A stretch of 64,000 bases of DNA from Acorus gramineus (taxonomy: Eukaryota; Streptophyta; Magnoliopsida; Acorales; Acoraceae), in contig CM060847.1 in assembly GCA_030737835.1 (NCBI GenBank), positions 14,271,101 through 14,335,100 of the forward strand. The letters run 5' to 3'. The notes beneath the pieces were generated by a model. It saw only the letters and a list, made by a program, of their open reading frames with translations, ran no database searches and had not been told where the DNA came from. The position numbers were made by a program, and so were the translations under genes. Shown in pieces: positions 1-12,144 of this stretch (positions are counted from its first letter, which is position 1; every line of letters starts with the position of its first letter).

Positions 1-80
1 GTTATAGGTGCAACATTACATTTTTTTAACCTTGATAATCATGAATAGGATGTAATGAAGTTAATTTTTTTTACTTGCAG

Positions 81-154
81 TTAGCCAGATTAAAGCACAC
101 ACTACAAAACCAAGCATAGTTTTGATTCATTTCAAATTTCAACAGCCAAGTTTC
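81..154 (+). other. 5'UTR exon segment of eIF1
   Basis: A pyrimidine-rich stretch ending in TTGCAG at 75-80 looks like a splice acceptor, followed by 74 bases without an ATG before the eIF1 start. Plant SUI1 genes commonly carry an intron in the 5'UTR. The upstream UTR exon and promoter would lie left of the window. Confidence 0.55.
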
Positions 155-1504
155 ATGTCTGAAATCGACGACCAGATTCCCTCTGCTTTTGGTGAGTGAT
201 CCTTGTGCCGACTGCATTGTTGAAGGAAGTTTAGTTGGCATGTAAAAATTCTCACGTGCTATATTTTAATTAATTATGACACAGATCCCTTTGCTGATGC
301 AAATGCTGAGGACTCTGGTGCTGGTACAAAGGAGTATGTGCATGTGCGCATACAGCAGAGGAACGGCAGGAAAAGCTTGACTACCGTCCAAGGTCTGAAG
401 AAAGAATTCAGCTACAACAGGATCCTCAAGGATCTCAAGAAGGAATTCTGCTGCAATGGCACTGTAGTCCAGGATCCAGAGCTGGGCCAGGTACATGTCG
501 TCCCCTTGTATGTCTCTTATGATGTGATGACCATTGGAGCAGAAGTAGCATGTTAGTTAATTATTCATTTCTGTTGCTAATAAACACTACATGAAATCCA
601 TTCATCAGTCATCAACATCTCCAAAACATTTTTCTTGTTCTAAAATGAGGATTAAATTCTTGAATCATAGTGCAAGCCTGTCAATGATGTGAAAAAAATA
701 CGTATCCGCCCCGAAATTAGAATCCGAAATTTGAATATCTGGTGTGGGGATCTGGATATCAACGTATCTATTGTAAAAAATATCCAATTGCTATATATTG
801 TAAATTATATATGGCTGCATTATTATACAAGTGAAAATTCAATTATCTTGCACGGCTGATCATAATCATGAAAGTTTAAATAACTATTATATTCCTTTTG
901 ATATGAAGTCTCCATATGATAGATAAGGTTTCCATTTTAATTCTTTTGTCCCTCTAATATGTCACATGATCACCCAAATTAGCTCCATATTTAGACATGT
1001 CAATTAATTGAAAAATATCCTTATCCTGTGTGAATCCATAGTGATCCGGTTTTGAAAATTAATACTCATATGTGGATGATTTAGGATAAGATATGGATAT
1101 TAAGAGATCTGATCCTTATCTGATCCATTCATTCCATGATATGCTTATTATAGTGGATGGTTATTCTTTGTTGGAATAGGCTCTGAAAACTTCTTGTTCG
1201 GTTGGATAAATTGAGCAAATTTGGTTCTTCTTGCTTTAGTTATTTATGACAGGATCAAAATATAGATAATCAATGTAATCTGATCGCTAAATGCACCTGT
1301 CAATTGTAGGTCATTCAACTGCAGGGTGATCAGCGAAAGAACGTGTCAACTTTTCTTACTCAGGTACTCCCCCAGTCTCCCACAAAGATTTTCCGCCTCA
1401 TTTTTTTGTTGGATAATCTCTTGTTTTCTCACATCCATTTTTATTTTTTCGTTTGACAGGCTGGGATAGTAAAAAAGGAACATATCAAAATTCATGGTTT
1501 TTAG
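155..1504 (+). CDS. eIF1: Eukaryotic translation initiation factor 1 (SUI1 homolog), canonical copy
   Basis: Four coding exons: 155-191, 285-490, 1310-1363 and 1460-1504, all with GT-AG borders. They give 113 residues, the usual length of plant SUI1. The protein runs from MSEIDDQIPSAF through the basic loop NGRKSLTTVQGL to the end VKKEHIKIHGF, matching the family throughout. eIF1 binds the 40S subunit near the P site, keeps the preinitiation complex open for scanning and enforces AUG choice (known for the family). A TTGCAG acceptor at 75-80 just upstream suggests a 5'UTR intron, so the promoter is outside the window. The start is the first ATG after that acceptor and fits the family N-terminus. 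This is the conserved member of a local set with two divergent genes and one relic exon further right. I am very sure of this call. Confidence 0.97.
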
Positions 1505-2344
1505 GAGTGCAGGCGTTTAGCTGCTTATGCCATGTGTGTGGAAGGGTGGGAGGCATAATATATACGCACCCATATTAAGTGATTATGCACTCTATTTTGA
1601 GTTCTTGTGTGAGATTGTTATGTGATGGGTCTTGTTGGAGAATATGTAATAATACTGAATTGTTATTGTGTTGTAGTTCCTTCTGTTATTTTTAGCTGTT
1701 CAGCCCATTCGTTACTGCCTTTTTCAATCTTGCTGATTGTAGCGTCTCATCTGCCACAGTCCATTTCATTTATGTTTTTTGTGATTAATTTGATTTCATG
1801 CAATTTGATATGTGTAGGTTATCATAACTCGTGTGGTATTTGATAATTCTGATGATGCATTGCAGAAAGCCTTGACTGGTACCTTTTAGCTCTGGGTAAT
1901 TTATGGAGAAAACTATCAATAGAATTTTCTTTTAGTCATACGAGATGTTATGAAATTTCCATCCATGGTAACGCTTGGGACAGATGGCCACCAACCCGGT
2001 CTATTTTGAATGAACTCATTGACAGTTGCTGAAGAGAGAGGGCCAAATATTTCTTTTAGTCTCATGTATTCAAAAGTCCCATTTTATGTATCCATGCATC
2101 ATTTCAATGGCACATCTGATTTTCTGAAGTTATCGAAGTTGAACTTTACCTGTAAGCTACTATCTGGCCTGAAGAAGCTGCTTCTATATGTCTGTATGGT
2201 TTCTTGTCTCTTTTACCTTTTCTGTGTAGAGTATAAATAAAAGCATAGGTCCAATATAAATTTATAATTGTTTTTGAGTTGTGGAGATCGTCCATCAGCC
2301 AAGCATCTGTTTTTACAAACGAGGAATCCGAGAATAAAATATAA
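1505..2344 (+). other. eIF1 3'UTR and downstream flank, no further gene
   Basis: No coding region can be supported here. The stretch near 1617-1690 (ATGGGTCTTGTTGG, then TGTGTTGTAGTTCC) resembles the 3' flanks of both divergent eIF1-like genes, which have CACGGGTCTCGTC and TACGGGTCTCTTAG in the equivalent place. That indicates the duplication included 3' sequence. Confidence 0.5.
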
Positions 2345-3523
2345 GGTGGTGTTTGGTTACTCAAAAATTCAGTACTTATTGGACTGAAGGTGTAATATTC
2401 AGTGCTTATTTCTTACACTGATGTTTGGTTGAGTTACAAATAAATTCAGAAATTCTTCCTCATTTTGCATATAAACCTCGGAATTTTTCATCTCCTCCGC
2501 GACACTTTTTTTTCCGCCTTCAATTTACGCATTTTGGTCCCCGACGTAAAGAAACAAATGAAACCTTTCCACTGTCGCCGGAACCCCTATTTTCGAGCAC
2601 CTCCACTGTCGCCGAACACCCCCTCCACCGTCGCATGTGTTCCCCCTCCACCATCGCAGAACACCCCTGCCACCGTCGCCGAACAACTGCTCCACCGTCC
2701 GAGAGCCTCCCGACCACAGGCGCCTCTTCCCGTCCACCGAACGACCGCTCCACGTCCGACCTCCTCTGTTTCGACCTCTAAGCGCTGACCTCCACCATTG
2801 GAGAGAGAGAGAGAGAGGCGTCAGGTCCTCCAAGCTCGATTTCTTCACCTCCGCCGCTGCCACCTCCGCCGCCGTCGAGGAGGAAAGGAACGATCCGCGA
2901 CCAAGGACGTCTGCCACTGAGTCCGATCTGTTCTACCGTCGAAGCCTCTGTCAGGGCTCCTTCAGGAATGAAGAAACGACGAGGAGAGGAGAATCGATGG
3001 CCGACATTCAATCGGCAGAGGAGAAATTAGGGTTTGGTTTTTTTTTTTTTTTTTTTGAGGGTTTGGTGTTTTTTGATTATTTGGTGGAGAGTATTTTCAC
3101 TACACAAGATAATTTTGTTTTATTTGCGGCTCTCTAGCACCACCCGATGTAAATAATTTTGTGTTTATTTTTTACTTATAGGTTAATCCACAAAAATATT
3201 TCTATGTTCTACATAAGACCGAGTAAGTTGATGTATTTAATGAAAAAAAAGCAATAATCTTTAATATCTCAAAATATGTTTTTAGGGTTACAATCAAATA
3301 TCAAAATAATATTCAGCCCTTATGAAATGGACTGAAATATCATCCTAATAAACACATATGTTATGTGGTCAGCCAAACACACTTATCTAAATAACTGCAT
3401 AATATTTTCTGTTGAATTAAACATTTTTTTTTTCTGAACTCCTTAAAGATTATCAGCATAACCTCTTTCTGCAGTTATTAATCAGTACTTAAAATCCGCT
3501 TTCCGCCGCTGCCAAACATCACC
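2345..3523. mobile_element. PIF/Harbinger-like TIR element with GC-rich interior
   Basis: The ends are GGTGGTGTTTGG and CCAAACATCACC, an imperfect terminal inverted repeat flanked on both sides by TAA, the 3-bp target duplication typical of PIF/Harbinger and Tourist elements. The 1179-bp element has AT-rich arms and a strikingly GC-rich middle at about 2480-3020, rich in CCACCGTCGCC-type motifs. The open frames over that middle (for example 2637-3137) are low-complexity and read through a T tract, so I do not call a protein. The GC-rich block may be captured cellular sequence. No transposase is visible, so the element is non-autonomous. Confidence 0.65.
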
Positions 3524-3629
3524 TAAGATTTGAGTTTTCTTGAGCCGGAAATATTAGATTGATGCGTGGGCAAGGTTTCATAGAGGTTTGAGACACGGAT
3601 TTTCAAGGGTTTCGTGTTTCATTTTTGTT

Positions 3630-4121
3630 AAGGGAAAAATCCATATAACCCGCCTTGATATCCATATAATCACATGTAATCTCAATAAATCCATATAAAC
3701 TCCTCTAAACACACCATAAATACAAATAACTCTCCGCAGTTAAAAATTCTTTAACAAAGTTAGAATATTTTGAACATATTTTGTTATCTAAATCATGATT
3801 AACAAATATGCATTCTTTTAACCTTTTAAAAGCAGTCAATATTTAAAAAAAAAAAAAAACCTAAAGAGTGTAAAATTAGAAATATGATGATTTTTTTTGA
3901 ACTATTGACTATTTTTTAAGGTTAAAAGAATATATATTTGTTAATCATGGTTTAGATAACGGAAAATGCTCAGCATATTTCAATTCTGTTAAAGAATTTT
4001 TAATCGCAAGGGTCATTTATATTTATGGTGTGTTTACAGGGAGTTATATAGATATATTAAGATTACAAGAGGTTATATGGATATCAGAAAGATTATACGG
4101 GTTATATAGATTTTTCCTTTT
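3630..4121. repeat. Long fold-back (inverted repeat) element
   Basis: The left arm (about 3631-3860) begins AGGGAAAAATCCATATAACC. The right arm (about 3890-4120), read on the minus strand, begins AAGGAAAAATCTATATAACC. Both then continue in parallel, including TAAAAATTCTTTAACA and ATGATTAACAAATAT, for roughly 220 bases per arm around a short loop. A transcript would fold into a long imperfect hairpin. Related sequence with the same ATCCATATA motif forms another fold-back at about 18.9-19.7 kb. Confidence 0.75.
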
Positions 4122-4169
4122 TTAAAATAGTGGATTTGTGGCGTGTTGACTGTTGAGTGTCTCTAGATG

Positions 4170-5415
4170 TAAATAATGCATGTACAAGCGGCAATAGATT
4201 AAGGCGCTTCATTCCATACAAGAGAAAAAAATCAAATAATAAATAATAAGAATCTAAATAAAAAAAAATGTAAAATAAGGTTTTCATTGATCCAAGATTG
4301 ACATGATACCTACCATGTTGGGCAGTGTACACCAAATTGGAGTTTGACTTCCAGGATCTGTGACTCGTGACACATTAAAACAGATCAAATGATCAATAGC
4401 CCCCAAAAATTGAGCAACTTTCTAGGCGACTGGTGAATACTAAACTGAACATGTATATCGAACTTGATTGACCCTGAATTTCACTGGTTAAGGCACATTT
4501 ATCACGAGCATCGACTTCGCATAGGGGAATAAGAAAAATACATGTTTTCCCACAAGAAAAATACATGTTTTTGACGTAATTATACATGTCAGATTCCTAT
4601 ATGTTTCTTCATGGATATTTTCATATCTGCATTATAAATATTTCTATTGTTTTGTGCATGTTGATGAATGTCTTTTTATTTATTTATTTATATTAAAAGT
4701 GAAACAATCATAGAAGATAGGTATGTAATAATTCTTGTGTGCCTTGATATATATGTATTATGATGAAGATTAATTCCATGGGCTGCGGCAGGTGTATGAT
4801 AATGTTACTATTATCTTGGATTTGAATAAGAAACTCAACCTTCTTCGTGATCTCAAAGCATCTATAATGAGGGTTTTCAATTGATCAAAGATTTTTTATT
4901 TTTAAATACGTAGAAAACAATGGTGGTCTCCCATTAAAGATTTTATGATTTTAAAGGCTCCATCTTTAATAGTGAATCTTTAAATTTTATTGTATATATA
5001 AATTTTTAATCAATATTTTAGATTTTAGAATATTTATTATACCACATCTTTCATCTTTTATTGTCTTTTAACATTTATGTATCAATTTTAATACAAATAC
5101 ACAATTTATCCTCAACCCTATTTTCACATTTTAAATTTGAAATTCAAATATATATATATATATATATATAAGATTTTGAAAATTTTGAGATATAAAATTT
5201 TAATTTTTTGGACTTTATTTATAAAGAGAATTATTTCTATTAATTCAAAAGATAACCATATATTGGTGATGACACTTTTTTTAAGCCACAATTAGCAATA
5301 ACATGCTCTTCATAACAAGCATATTAAAATGTACTAAAAATAGATAACAACCTATTTAAATAATTTAAAAATCTGAAATTCAACCCATAAATGCTTCTTT
5401 TCTTACTGATGACCG
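4170..5415 (+). repeat. Repeated flank, copy A (direct)
   Basis: This segment recurs inverted at about 26815-28170 and directly at about 49560-50110. Shared landmarks are CAAGCGGCAATAGATTAAGG, AATGTAAAAT(A/C)AGGTT, TGTGAC(T/C)(T/C)GTGACAC and, for copies A and B, GATAACCATATATTGGTGAT. In each case it lies downstream of an eIF1-like gene. Copy A contains an extra stretch at about 4690-5110, including the relic eIF1-like exon, that copy B lacks. Copy A also lacks two MITEs present in copy B. Confidence 0.75.
4715..4884 (+). pseudogene. Relic of an eIF1-like exon 2
   Basis: The preceding intron-like sequence GTAATAATTCTTGTGTGCC matches the sequence before exon 2 of the eIF1-like genes at 44.3 kb and (minus strand) 30.9 kb. 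After it, codons from 4791 read VYDNVTIILDLNKKLNLLRD, which aligns with FVYGLDKKFNLHKILQD and VTFIRILDKKVKNLNKLLQD of those genes. The expected acceptor region has changed, a TAA occurs just before the homology and a TGA ends it at 4882-4884. No later exons are seen. It is best read as a decayed fourth copy. Confidence 0.65.
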
Positions 5416-8400
5416 TTGCCTGTGTTACTAATGAAGGCCTAACTAAAAAGAGTATGCAGCTTATCCATAAAAGAAATCAGAAATTATTATAAGTGATAAA
5501 CTGTAAAATTTACATGAACCTAAAAAAATAGGAGGAAAACCGAGGGACTCTGTGAATGGAGCATTAAGTTAAGTCGATGAACACCTCTCTCTCAATGGAT
5601 CGAATCCCAAGGAGAATCATTCTACTTAAAAAAAAAAACAAAAAAAAAACACACACACACACCCCGAGGGACTCTTAATTAATTTAACCATATAAAAATT
5701 ATAGGAAACAATCGATATAACTCCATACAATATGAAAATCAGAAAAAATTTCTATAAAACAAGTAAATTTGCTTGTCTTTATTTTATTTGATAATATTTA
5801 TTTTTGCCCTTACTATAACAAAAACTAATCAGATGTATAGTTAACCCTCACCAAACATGATAAATTACTATAATACATTTTTAAATTTACTTTCTTTCTT
5901 GGGAAAAATTGATATAACTCCCTGAAAACTTATGAAAATCGAACAAAGCCCTTGTAAAATTTATAAAATCATTTATTATCTTAAAAGATTATTTCTTCTC
6001 CTAATCTTAATTTAAGATTTAAATGGATAAAATAATTTATAAATTATATATAAAATCAAATTTTCTAACAAATTTATTAAAATTAATTAAAAATATACAT
6101 TACATATTCACCAATTCTAATAAAATGTAATTTTTTTAAAGTTTTAATGCACATATAAACAATTTTTTATATAAGATTTAAAAATTTATTTTTATAATGA
6201 AAATACAGATATTTCTGACCGTAAGAGGCTTTTCAATGGTGATAACGGCGTTTTTGGTATTTTTATGTTTGAAGGATATTTTGGTCATGAAAGAGACTAA
6301 TTTAGATTTTATTAGTTTTCCTAGGACATATTGGAATATTATTTTAGAGATTCCTTTAAGCGAACAAAATATTCATGGAATGTGCTTTTCGCATTGTTGG
6401 AATTTTGACTTAGGGACAAACCATCAACCAAGACAAAAGATAGAGACCTCAAAGAATATACTGATTTTACATAAATTTTTTCTGATTTTTATAAATTTCT
6501 AAGGGGTTATATATAACTCTCGTGAGATTAAATAAAAATACAAATAAAACTGATATAACAAAACTTGAATGAAAAATGCCATCATCATGTGTGATATGTA
6601 GGAAAAATAGTTGCATTTTCTGGTCACATGCTAAGGATAGCAAGTGTGTGCTAAGGAATGATCACAATAACATGGTCATTTGAATGATTATACACTCATC
6701 ATTTTGCGATCTCACCTTCTCCTAACTAGGCTAGTATAAAATAAAGTACAGAAAATATAAAAAGTATTCATATATATATTTTATTTTTTCTATAAAAATA
6801 TGTATTTAATCTAATAAATATATGCCTTTAAAATAAATTCGAAACATGTTGCGACTACAAAAAAAAGTTACATGAATGTCTACATCTAACATTATTCAAT
6901 AGTAGTATACAAGATATTTTCAACTCGATCAATGTTTAAATTTTTTTTCTTTTTTAAATTTTAATATTATATAAATTTAAAAATGTATAAAAATATAAAA
7001 AATGCATAAAAAATAGGAAAAAGTTATCATGTCAAGAATACAATATTTTAGTTAAAAAATTAACAAATTTATTATCATAATATCTTTAAGTTAAATATGC
7101 GCATGTCTATCACATGGAAGGATAAGTCTTATATATATATTATCAAATTAAAATATTACTTATATATTATTAATACAAAAACATATAATGAACCATAAAT
7201 TTTTCCAACGTGTTATCAAGTTAACTAAATTAAACAAGTAGTTAGCCTACCATTTCATTTTTTTTTAAAACATCTTACTAATTTTAATAAATTTTCAATA
7301 TTATATAACTAAATAAAAACACTATCATATCCAACTTTAAATAAAATAAAATCTAGAAGATGAAAAGCTTTTACTCATTAAAATTTTCCAATCGCGATCG
7401 GGGAATTAGATTATTGGGTATCATCAATCAATCAACAATATATATATTTTGTTGAGTATGAGTTATGTCCAGAACTCACAAAGGCCATTCAAAATGACTG
7501 CAATGGGCATGCTATATGAACGATATAGATGACTTTTCCCCTGTGTACTTCCCTCAAAGAGGAAAGGGAACTTCGGTGGAGATATAACACAATTTAAACT
7601 GTGTTTCCCTCTTACTATCCTACCTAATCTTCCTTGTGGAAGTGCTTTTTGTAAATCCTTGCATGTACAAGAATTTATTTATAGAAACACAAATTTATTT
7701 ACTGATGAAGAAAATATTTGGAAATAGATGACACCACTAGAAAAAGTCCATTAAATAAATTATGAAAGTACCAGCTGTGGAGGTCAAGGGTCATGATATC
7801 AGGATCGCATGAAATTTTACATGAGGAAATTTATTGAGGAAATCTTTAGTTTTTGAAAATTCTTTTATTTAGGCATTCAAATTAGCTATTTTTAATAAAA
7901 TTTAGATTCGAGATTTATCTCTCATAATAAATCGGAATTAATCTCTATCAATTCCGATGATCATTTAGAATATCACAGAAGAAAAATTAGTTTTTCGAAT
8001 TTTACTATTTTTAGTAATTTTTTAATTTTCTGTTATTAGTTAAAATAACAAACTTGTAACCTACAAAAAAACGGTTTATTATCAATAATGTTTCGAATTT
8101 TCTATCTTTTGCGGTTTTTACTTTTTGTGGATTTTAAGGATTACTAATAGATTCAAGAAGTTAGAAGATCCCAATGTTGTTGGATATTTTCTATTTTCGC
8201 AATGTTATTTATCCTAAAAAAAAATACAATATAAATATTTTACATCTAACCAATGATTGAGAAATTTATATATTGAGGCAATCAAGACAATCTTACCTAG
8301 TCACTTCGCGCTCAACAAGAAGGGTGACCAAAATCTAAATGACAAAAATGTCCCATATCATTGCACAAATCATGCATCGGGTTGATTTGGCAAAACGTGA

Positions 8401-8759
8401 GATCAGACGATCTTCAAAGGCACGAATCTAACTGTAAACAATACGTCAGAATCAATTCCATGTCTCATGAAAGATTGGGGCAAAAAGTCAACATAGTTGT
8501 TGTTGTGTATTTATTTTTAATACTTGCTTACAATTTGTAGCAGTAACTCTCTCAAACTTGAGATGATGCCCCATCTATTGAACTTAATTAATGTTCTTTG
8601 AGTGCGGGGCGTACTGAAGGTTAAGTAAAGGTGGCATGGACAGTTTATTTGCTTCAAATAGCAAGGAAGGGATCTTATGCATGGGATGTACTGTTTACGT
8701 GCTTCAATTAGCAAGGCAGATTCTTATTGTCTCTGATTTTTACCTTTCCACGTAGGAAA
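5416..8759. other. AT-rich intergenic DNA, weak repeat remnants only
   Basis: No gene is supported. About 5700-6530 holds degenerate inverted motifs (ATAACTCC and TAAAAATCAGAAAAAATTTA near both ends) that look like an old fold-back element; the open frame at 6197-6502 lies inside it and has no family resemblance. A GGATCGAATCC box near 5597-5607, one mismatch from a tRNA B box, may mark a decayed SINE. The rest is simple AT-rich sequence. Confidence 0.4.
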
Positions 8760-8775
8760 CAAGGTTCTCTTATGT

Positions 8776-8967
8776 GTGTGTTTATATATATGTGAACCTC
8801 TCAAACTTATATGTTCAATGGTGAGGGAAAATCAGAGCTTTGAGAAGATGTTTGAATCAATGAGAGAGGAGCAACAACAATTGAGTGAGAGAGAGATAGA
8901 GAGAGAGAGAGGGGGGGGCATGGATCCACAACAAGCCAGCCAGACAGTGATTCCGCCTACCAGGTAA
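8776..8967 (+). other. Possible orphan first exon
   Basis: A TATATATA stretch near 8785 is followed by an open frame with methionines at 8818, 8848 and 8920 and a Q/E/R-rich segment over a GA repeat. It ends in a MDPQQASQTVIPPTR-like peptide directly against CAG|GTAATC, a good donor site. No downstream exon could be linked and no family is recognised. It may be a chance ORF over a GA microsatellite or the remnant of a lost gene. Confidence 0.2.
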
Positions 8968-10724
8968 TCTTTGAAATATTATTGCCCAAACTAAAGGAAA
9001 GAATAAGAAAAAAATAAAAATGTGATGCTACAAGTAGTGTTTATATGCTAGCCCAATCGTATGCGTTTGGTTAGATGAAACATATGTATGTATTTTTTTT
9101 TTTTGTATATAAGTGGTGTACACAATTTATGTGCATATGTTTTATAGTTACATGAATTATGTATATTTATATATTAATAGATAAAATGTGTGCGGATTGC
9201 AAACTGTACTACTTTAATATTATTAATTTATAAAAATCCAACATGTTAGAATTTTCATCATATATGTGTTATCTTTAATAAAAGATGAATATGTGAGTTT
9301 GCTGTGATAATTTAATTATTTTTGTCATGAGTTCTTCATGCATCCTGATTCCTGTCTTTAGTTAAAAGTTGGACATTTTTCTCACGGGTATTAGCGGCAC
9401 ACGGAATCAATTTGAATTTGTTTCCAAATTGTGTTGAAATGGTGGAATTTTTTGATTGGGTGACTTTTTTTCTTTTCTTTTTTTGTGGATAGGTTTAGAT
9501 GTTTTTCTCACTTTCCCCTGGGTAAGAATTTTGACAATTAAAAAAAATAAATAGTAAAAAATAATTATTAGACTAGTTATGAGAAGTTTTACGTCTACTG
9601 GTTTATTTTCAGTTGTATGATCGGATAAGATATTTTATTATGTTTACTATAAAAACAATTGAAAGTGTGCATTTGAATGATATTGAAATGCTATAATCCT
9701 CAAAATCTCAAATCCAGTTTTTTTTAAAAATGTTGTTTTAGTAGTTTTTACTTTTTAATAGTTGGATTGTTAACCTAAAAAAGAACAAGGAAATTAAAAG
9801 TTTAAATTTTGAAAATATGTTTGGATCTGCTATACTTTTCAATCACAGAATCCACCCAAACGTGGATCGAAATTAAACTTTAGTGGAGTTGAATTATTGA
9901 AGAATGAAGACATCTTTTCCAATGAAGTTTAAGAGGAGCATGGGTGAAGACATTTTCAATTTCACTTATTAGAAAAGGACTGGGTTGATTTAACTATAAC
10001 TACTAATGTTTGACTATAAAATAAAAACTTCTGGCCGTACCAAAAATAAATAAAATAAATAAAAACTTCACTCTTTTGATATACTTTTAATCCAATGAAA
10101 ATTAGAAACTAAATATTAGAAATAGGACAATCTTTATATATATATATGAAACAAAATTTAATGGTTTGATATTAGAAAAATGAATAAAGGTCATCTCGTT
10201 GACTGTTTTTTTTTTATTTAACGTGGATTTGAACTTGGAATTGATCAATTTGTTATATATATTACAGTTGTAGAGATTTTTTTTTTTTTTTTTTTGGGAG
10301 AACGATGATCTCATTATTTGATCTCTTGATCAGAAGGGAGAGGTGTTTGTCGCCTTACCCAAAACTATATAGTTGTAGATATGAGATTTAAAATTTGTTC
10401 ATTGGATATTCAAGATGTATCCAAGGAGTTACCATTTTATCTTAATAAACATATTTTGAAATTACCTCATGGTTAATATTGATAATGTTATCTTTTTACT
10501 ACTTTTTTTTATTTTTAAGATTGATCATCTTCACGGAGAAAGGATGCTTAATTGTACCATGCATATTACCAAAAAAAAAAAAAAAAAAAAACAGATTTTG
10601 TAATTAAATGAACAAATACAAAAATTTCATCATCTACCTTCCTAGACTCCCAGAGGTTTAGAGTAGTCAGGGAAACATTTGAAAAATAACAGGAATAACG
10701 ATTAAAAAAGTTGCTAAGGAATTT
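8968..10724. other. AT-rich intergenic DNA
   Basis: I see no gene, RNA gene or structured element here beyond poly-A/T runs (for example 10275-10294 and 10569-10590). The run near 10275 is followed by a GATCTCTTGATCAGAAGGG-type stretch that resembles retroelement debris. Confidence 0.35.
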
Positions 10725-11136
10725 AGAAATTAACTGTTCTGTTTCAATAGTCATAATTATTGATGGATTGAATTATAAAGATTGGTTTACATTTTGGGCA
10801 GGTCTATCCCACCAATTGATTCCCTTAACTCACCATAAAAAAATAAAAAATGATGTTTGGCTATCCCGCCAATCCAGGTCGTCCAAATTTGATCGTCATT
10901 TCAGGTTTTGGATGACTGAACTTGAAATTTAGAAATTAACTATTCTGTTTCAATAGTCATAATTATTGATGGATTGAATTATAAAGATTGGTTACATTTT
11001 GGGCAGGTCTATCTCCACCAATTGATTCCCTTAGCTCACCATAAAAAAATAAAAAACGATGTTTGGTTGTTCCCGTCAATCTAGGTCGTCCAAATTTGAT
11101 TGTCATTTTAGGTTTTGGACGACTGAACTTAGTCGT
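10725..11136. repeat. 206-bp tandem duplication
   Basis: Two head-to-tail copies begin AGAAATTAACTGTTCTG at 10725 and AGAAATTAACTATTCTG at 10931, an exact 206-bp offset. They remain closely similar through GGCAGGTCTATC and GGTCGTCCAAATTTGAT. After copy 2 a shorter 30-35-bp motif (GTCGTCATTTTAGGTTTTTG) repeats again. The same GTCGTC/CCAAGTT vocabulary reappears near 11610-11670. No coding frame is credible. Confidence 0.8.
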
Positions 11137-11828
11137 CATTTTAGGTTTTTGACGACTAAACTTGGTCAAACAAGATCCAGATATTACATGGTTTTGATAT
11201 AGCTAATTTTTTGGGTTTGTCGATCATATTCTACATTTATTCTTTTATCCAAACAACAACTAAGGGACTAAAAAAAATGTAAGTACGTATATTTTCAATT
11301 AATTCAATTTTTAATAAAAAAATATATTATTAGGCAAATATATATCATTTTTAAGCTTCATTTAAATTTGTGGTTAAACGAATTCTTTGTTTGAAAAAAA
11401 AATTACAAGTTGATCTAAACACATTTTATATCTGGCTTTTGAAAATTTTTCCTCACTTATGTAAAAAAACTGTTGCTATGTTTTACATTTAAGAATAATG
11501 ATTGATTCTCCTTATATTGCAACTCAGACTTGGAATGATATGAAAGATTCAAGGAGAATACACGTCATAGGATTAGATTTCTAAGAAAAAAATTATAAAC
11601 TTTATCACAAACCTTGTTCGACCAAGTTCGGTCGTCCAAAACTTAAAGTGGCGACCAAGTTTGGTCGACTTGGCCAAATCAGTGGGAATAGAAAAAATAC
11701 CGTTTTTTTTTTTCTCTCTCCGATGGTTGGTTAAGTGAATTCTTTGGTGAGGATAGACGCGCCCTTACATTTTTGATAGGTTGAAAGGTTCAGAATTATT
11801 GTTATTATTATTGTTATTGTTGTTGTTG

Positions 11829-11867
<39 letters not shown>

Positions 11868-12096
11868 TATTTTATTGTTCTTAAATTCCCCCATTAATCT
11901 CCCGCCTAGGCCTAGGCGCCCTCGCCTGCAACACTTAACGTCTAACCGTTTATCTAATTAATCTATAGTTGACTAATAAGCTATTAAGTTACTTTATATA
12001 TAATATATAATCTATTAATTAATTTTTTATGCTATCACTATTATTCTTATATTATTAATTTTATTTTGATGTTAATTTGTTATTATTTTTTAGTCT

Positions 12097-12144
<48 letters not shown>

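Noticed and set aside
2425..3137. ORFs of 107-166 codons downstream of eIF1
   Set aside because: They fall inside a TIR element, overlap in several frames, and the longest reads through a poly-T tract as poly-Phe.
5590..5610. A tRNA gene suggested by GGATCGAATCC
   Set aside because: No A box at proper spacing and no cloverleaf could be found; at most it is a SINE remnant.
6197..6502. 101-codon ORF
   Set aside because: It lies in old fold-back-like sequence, has no family resemblance and no promoter or splice context.
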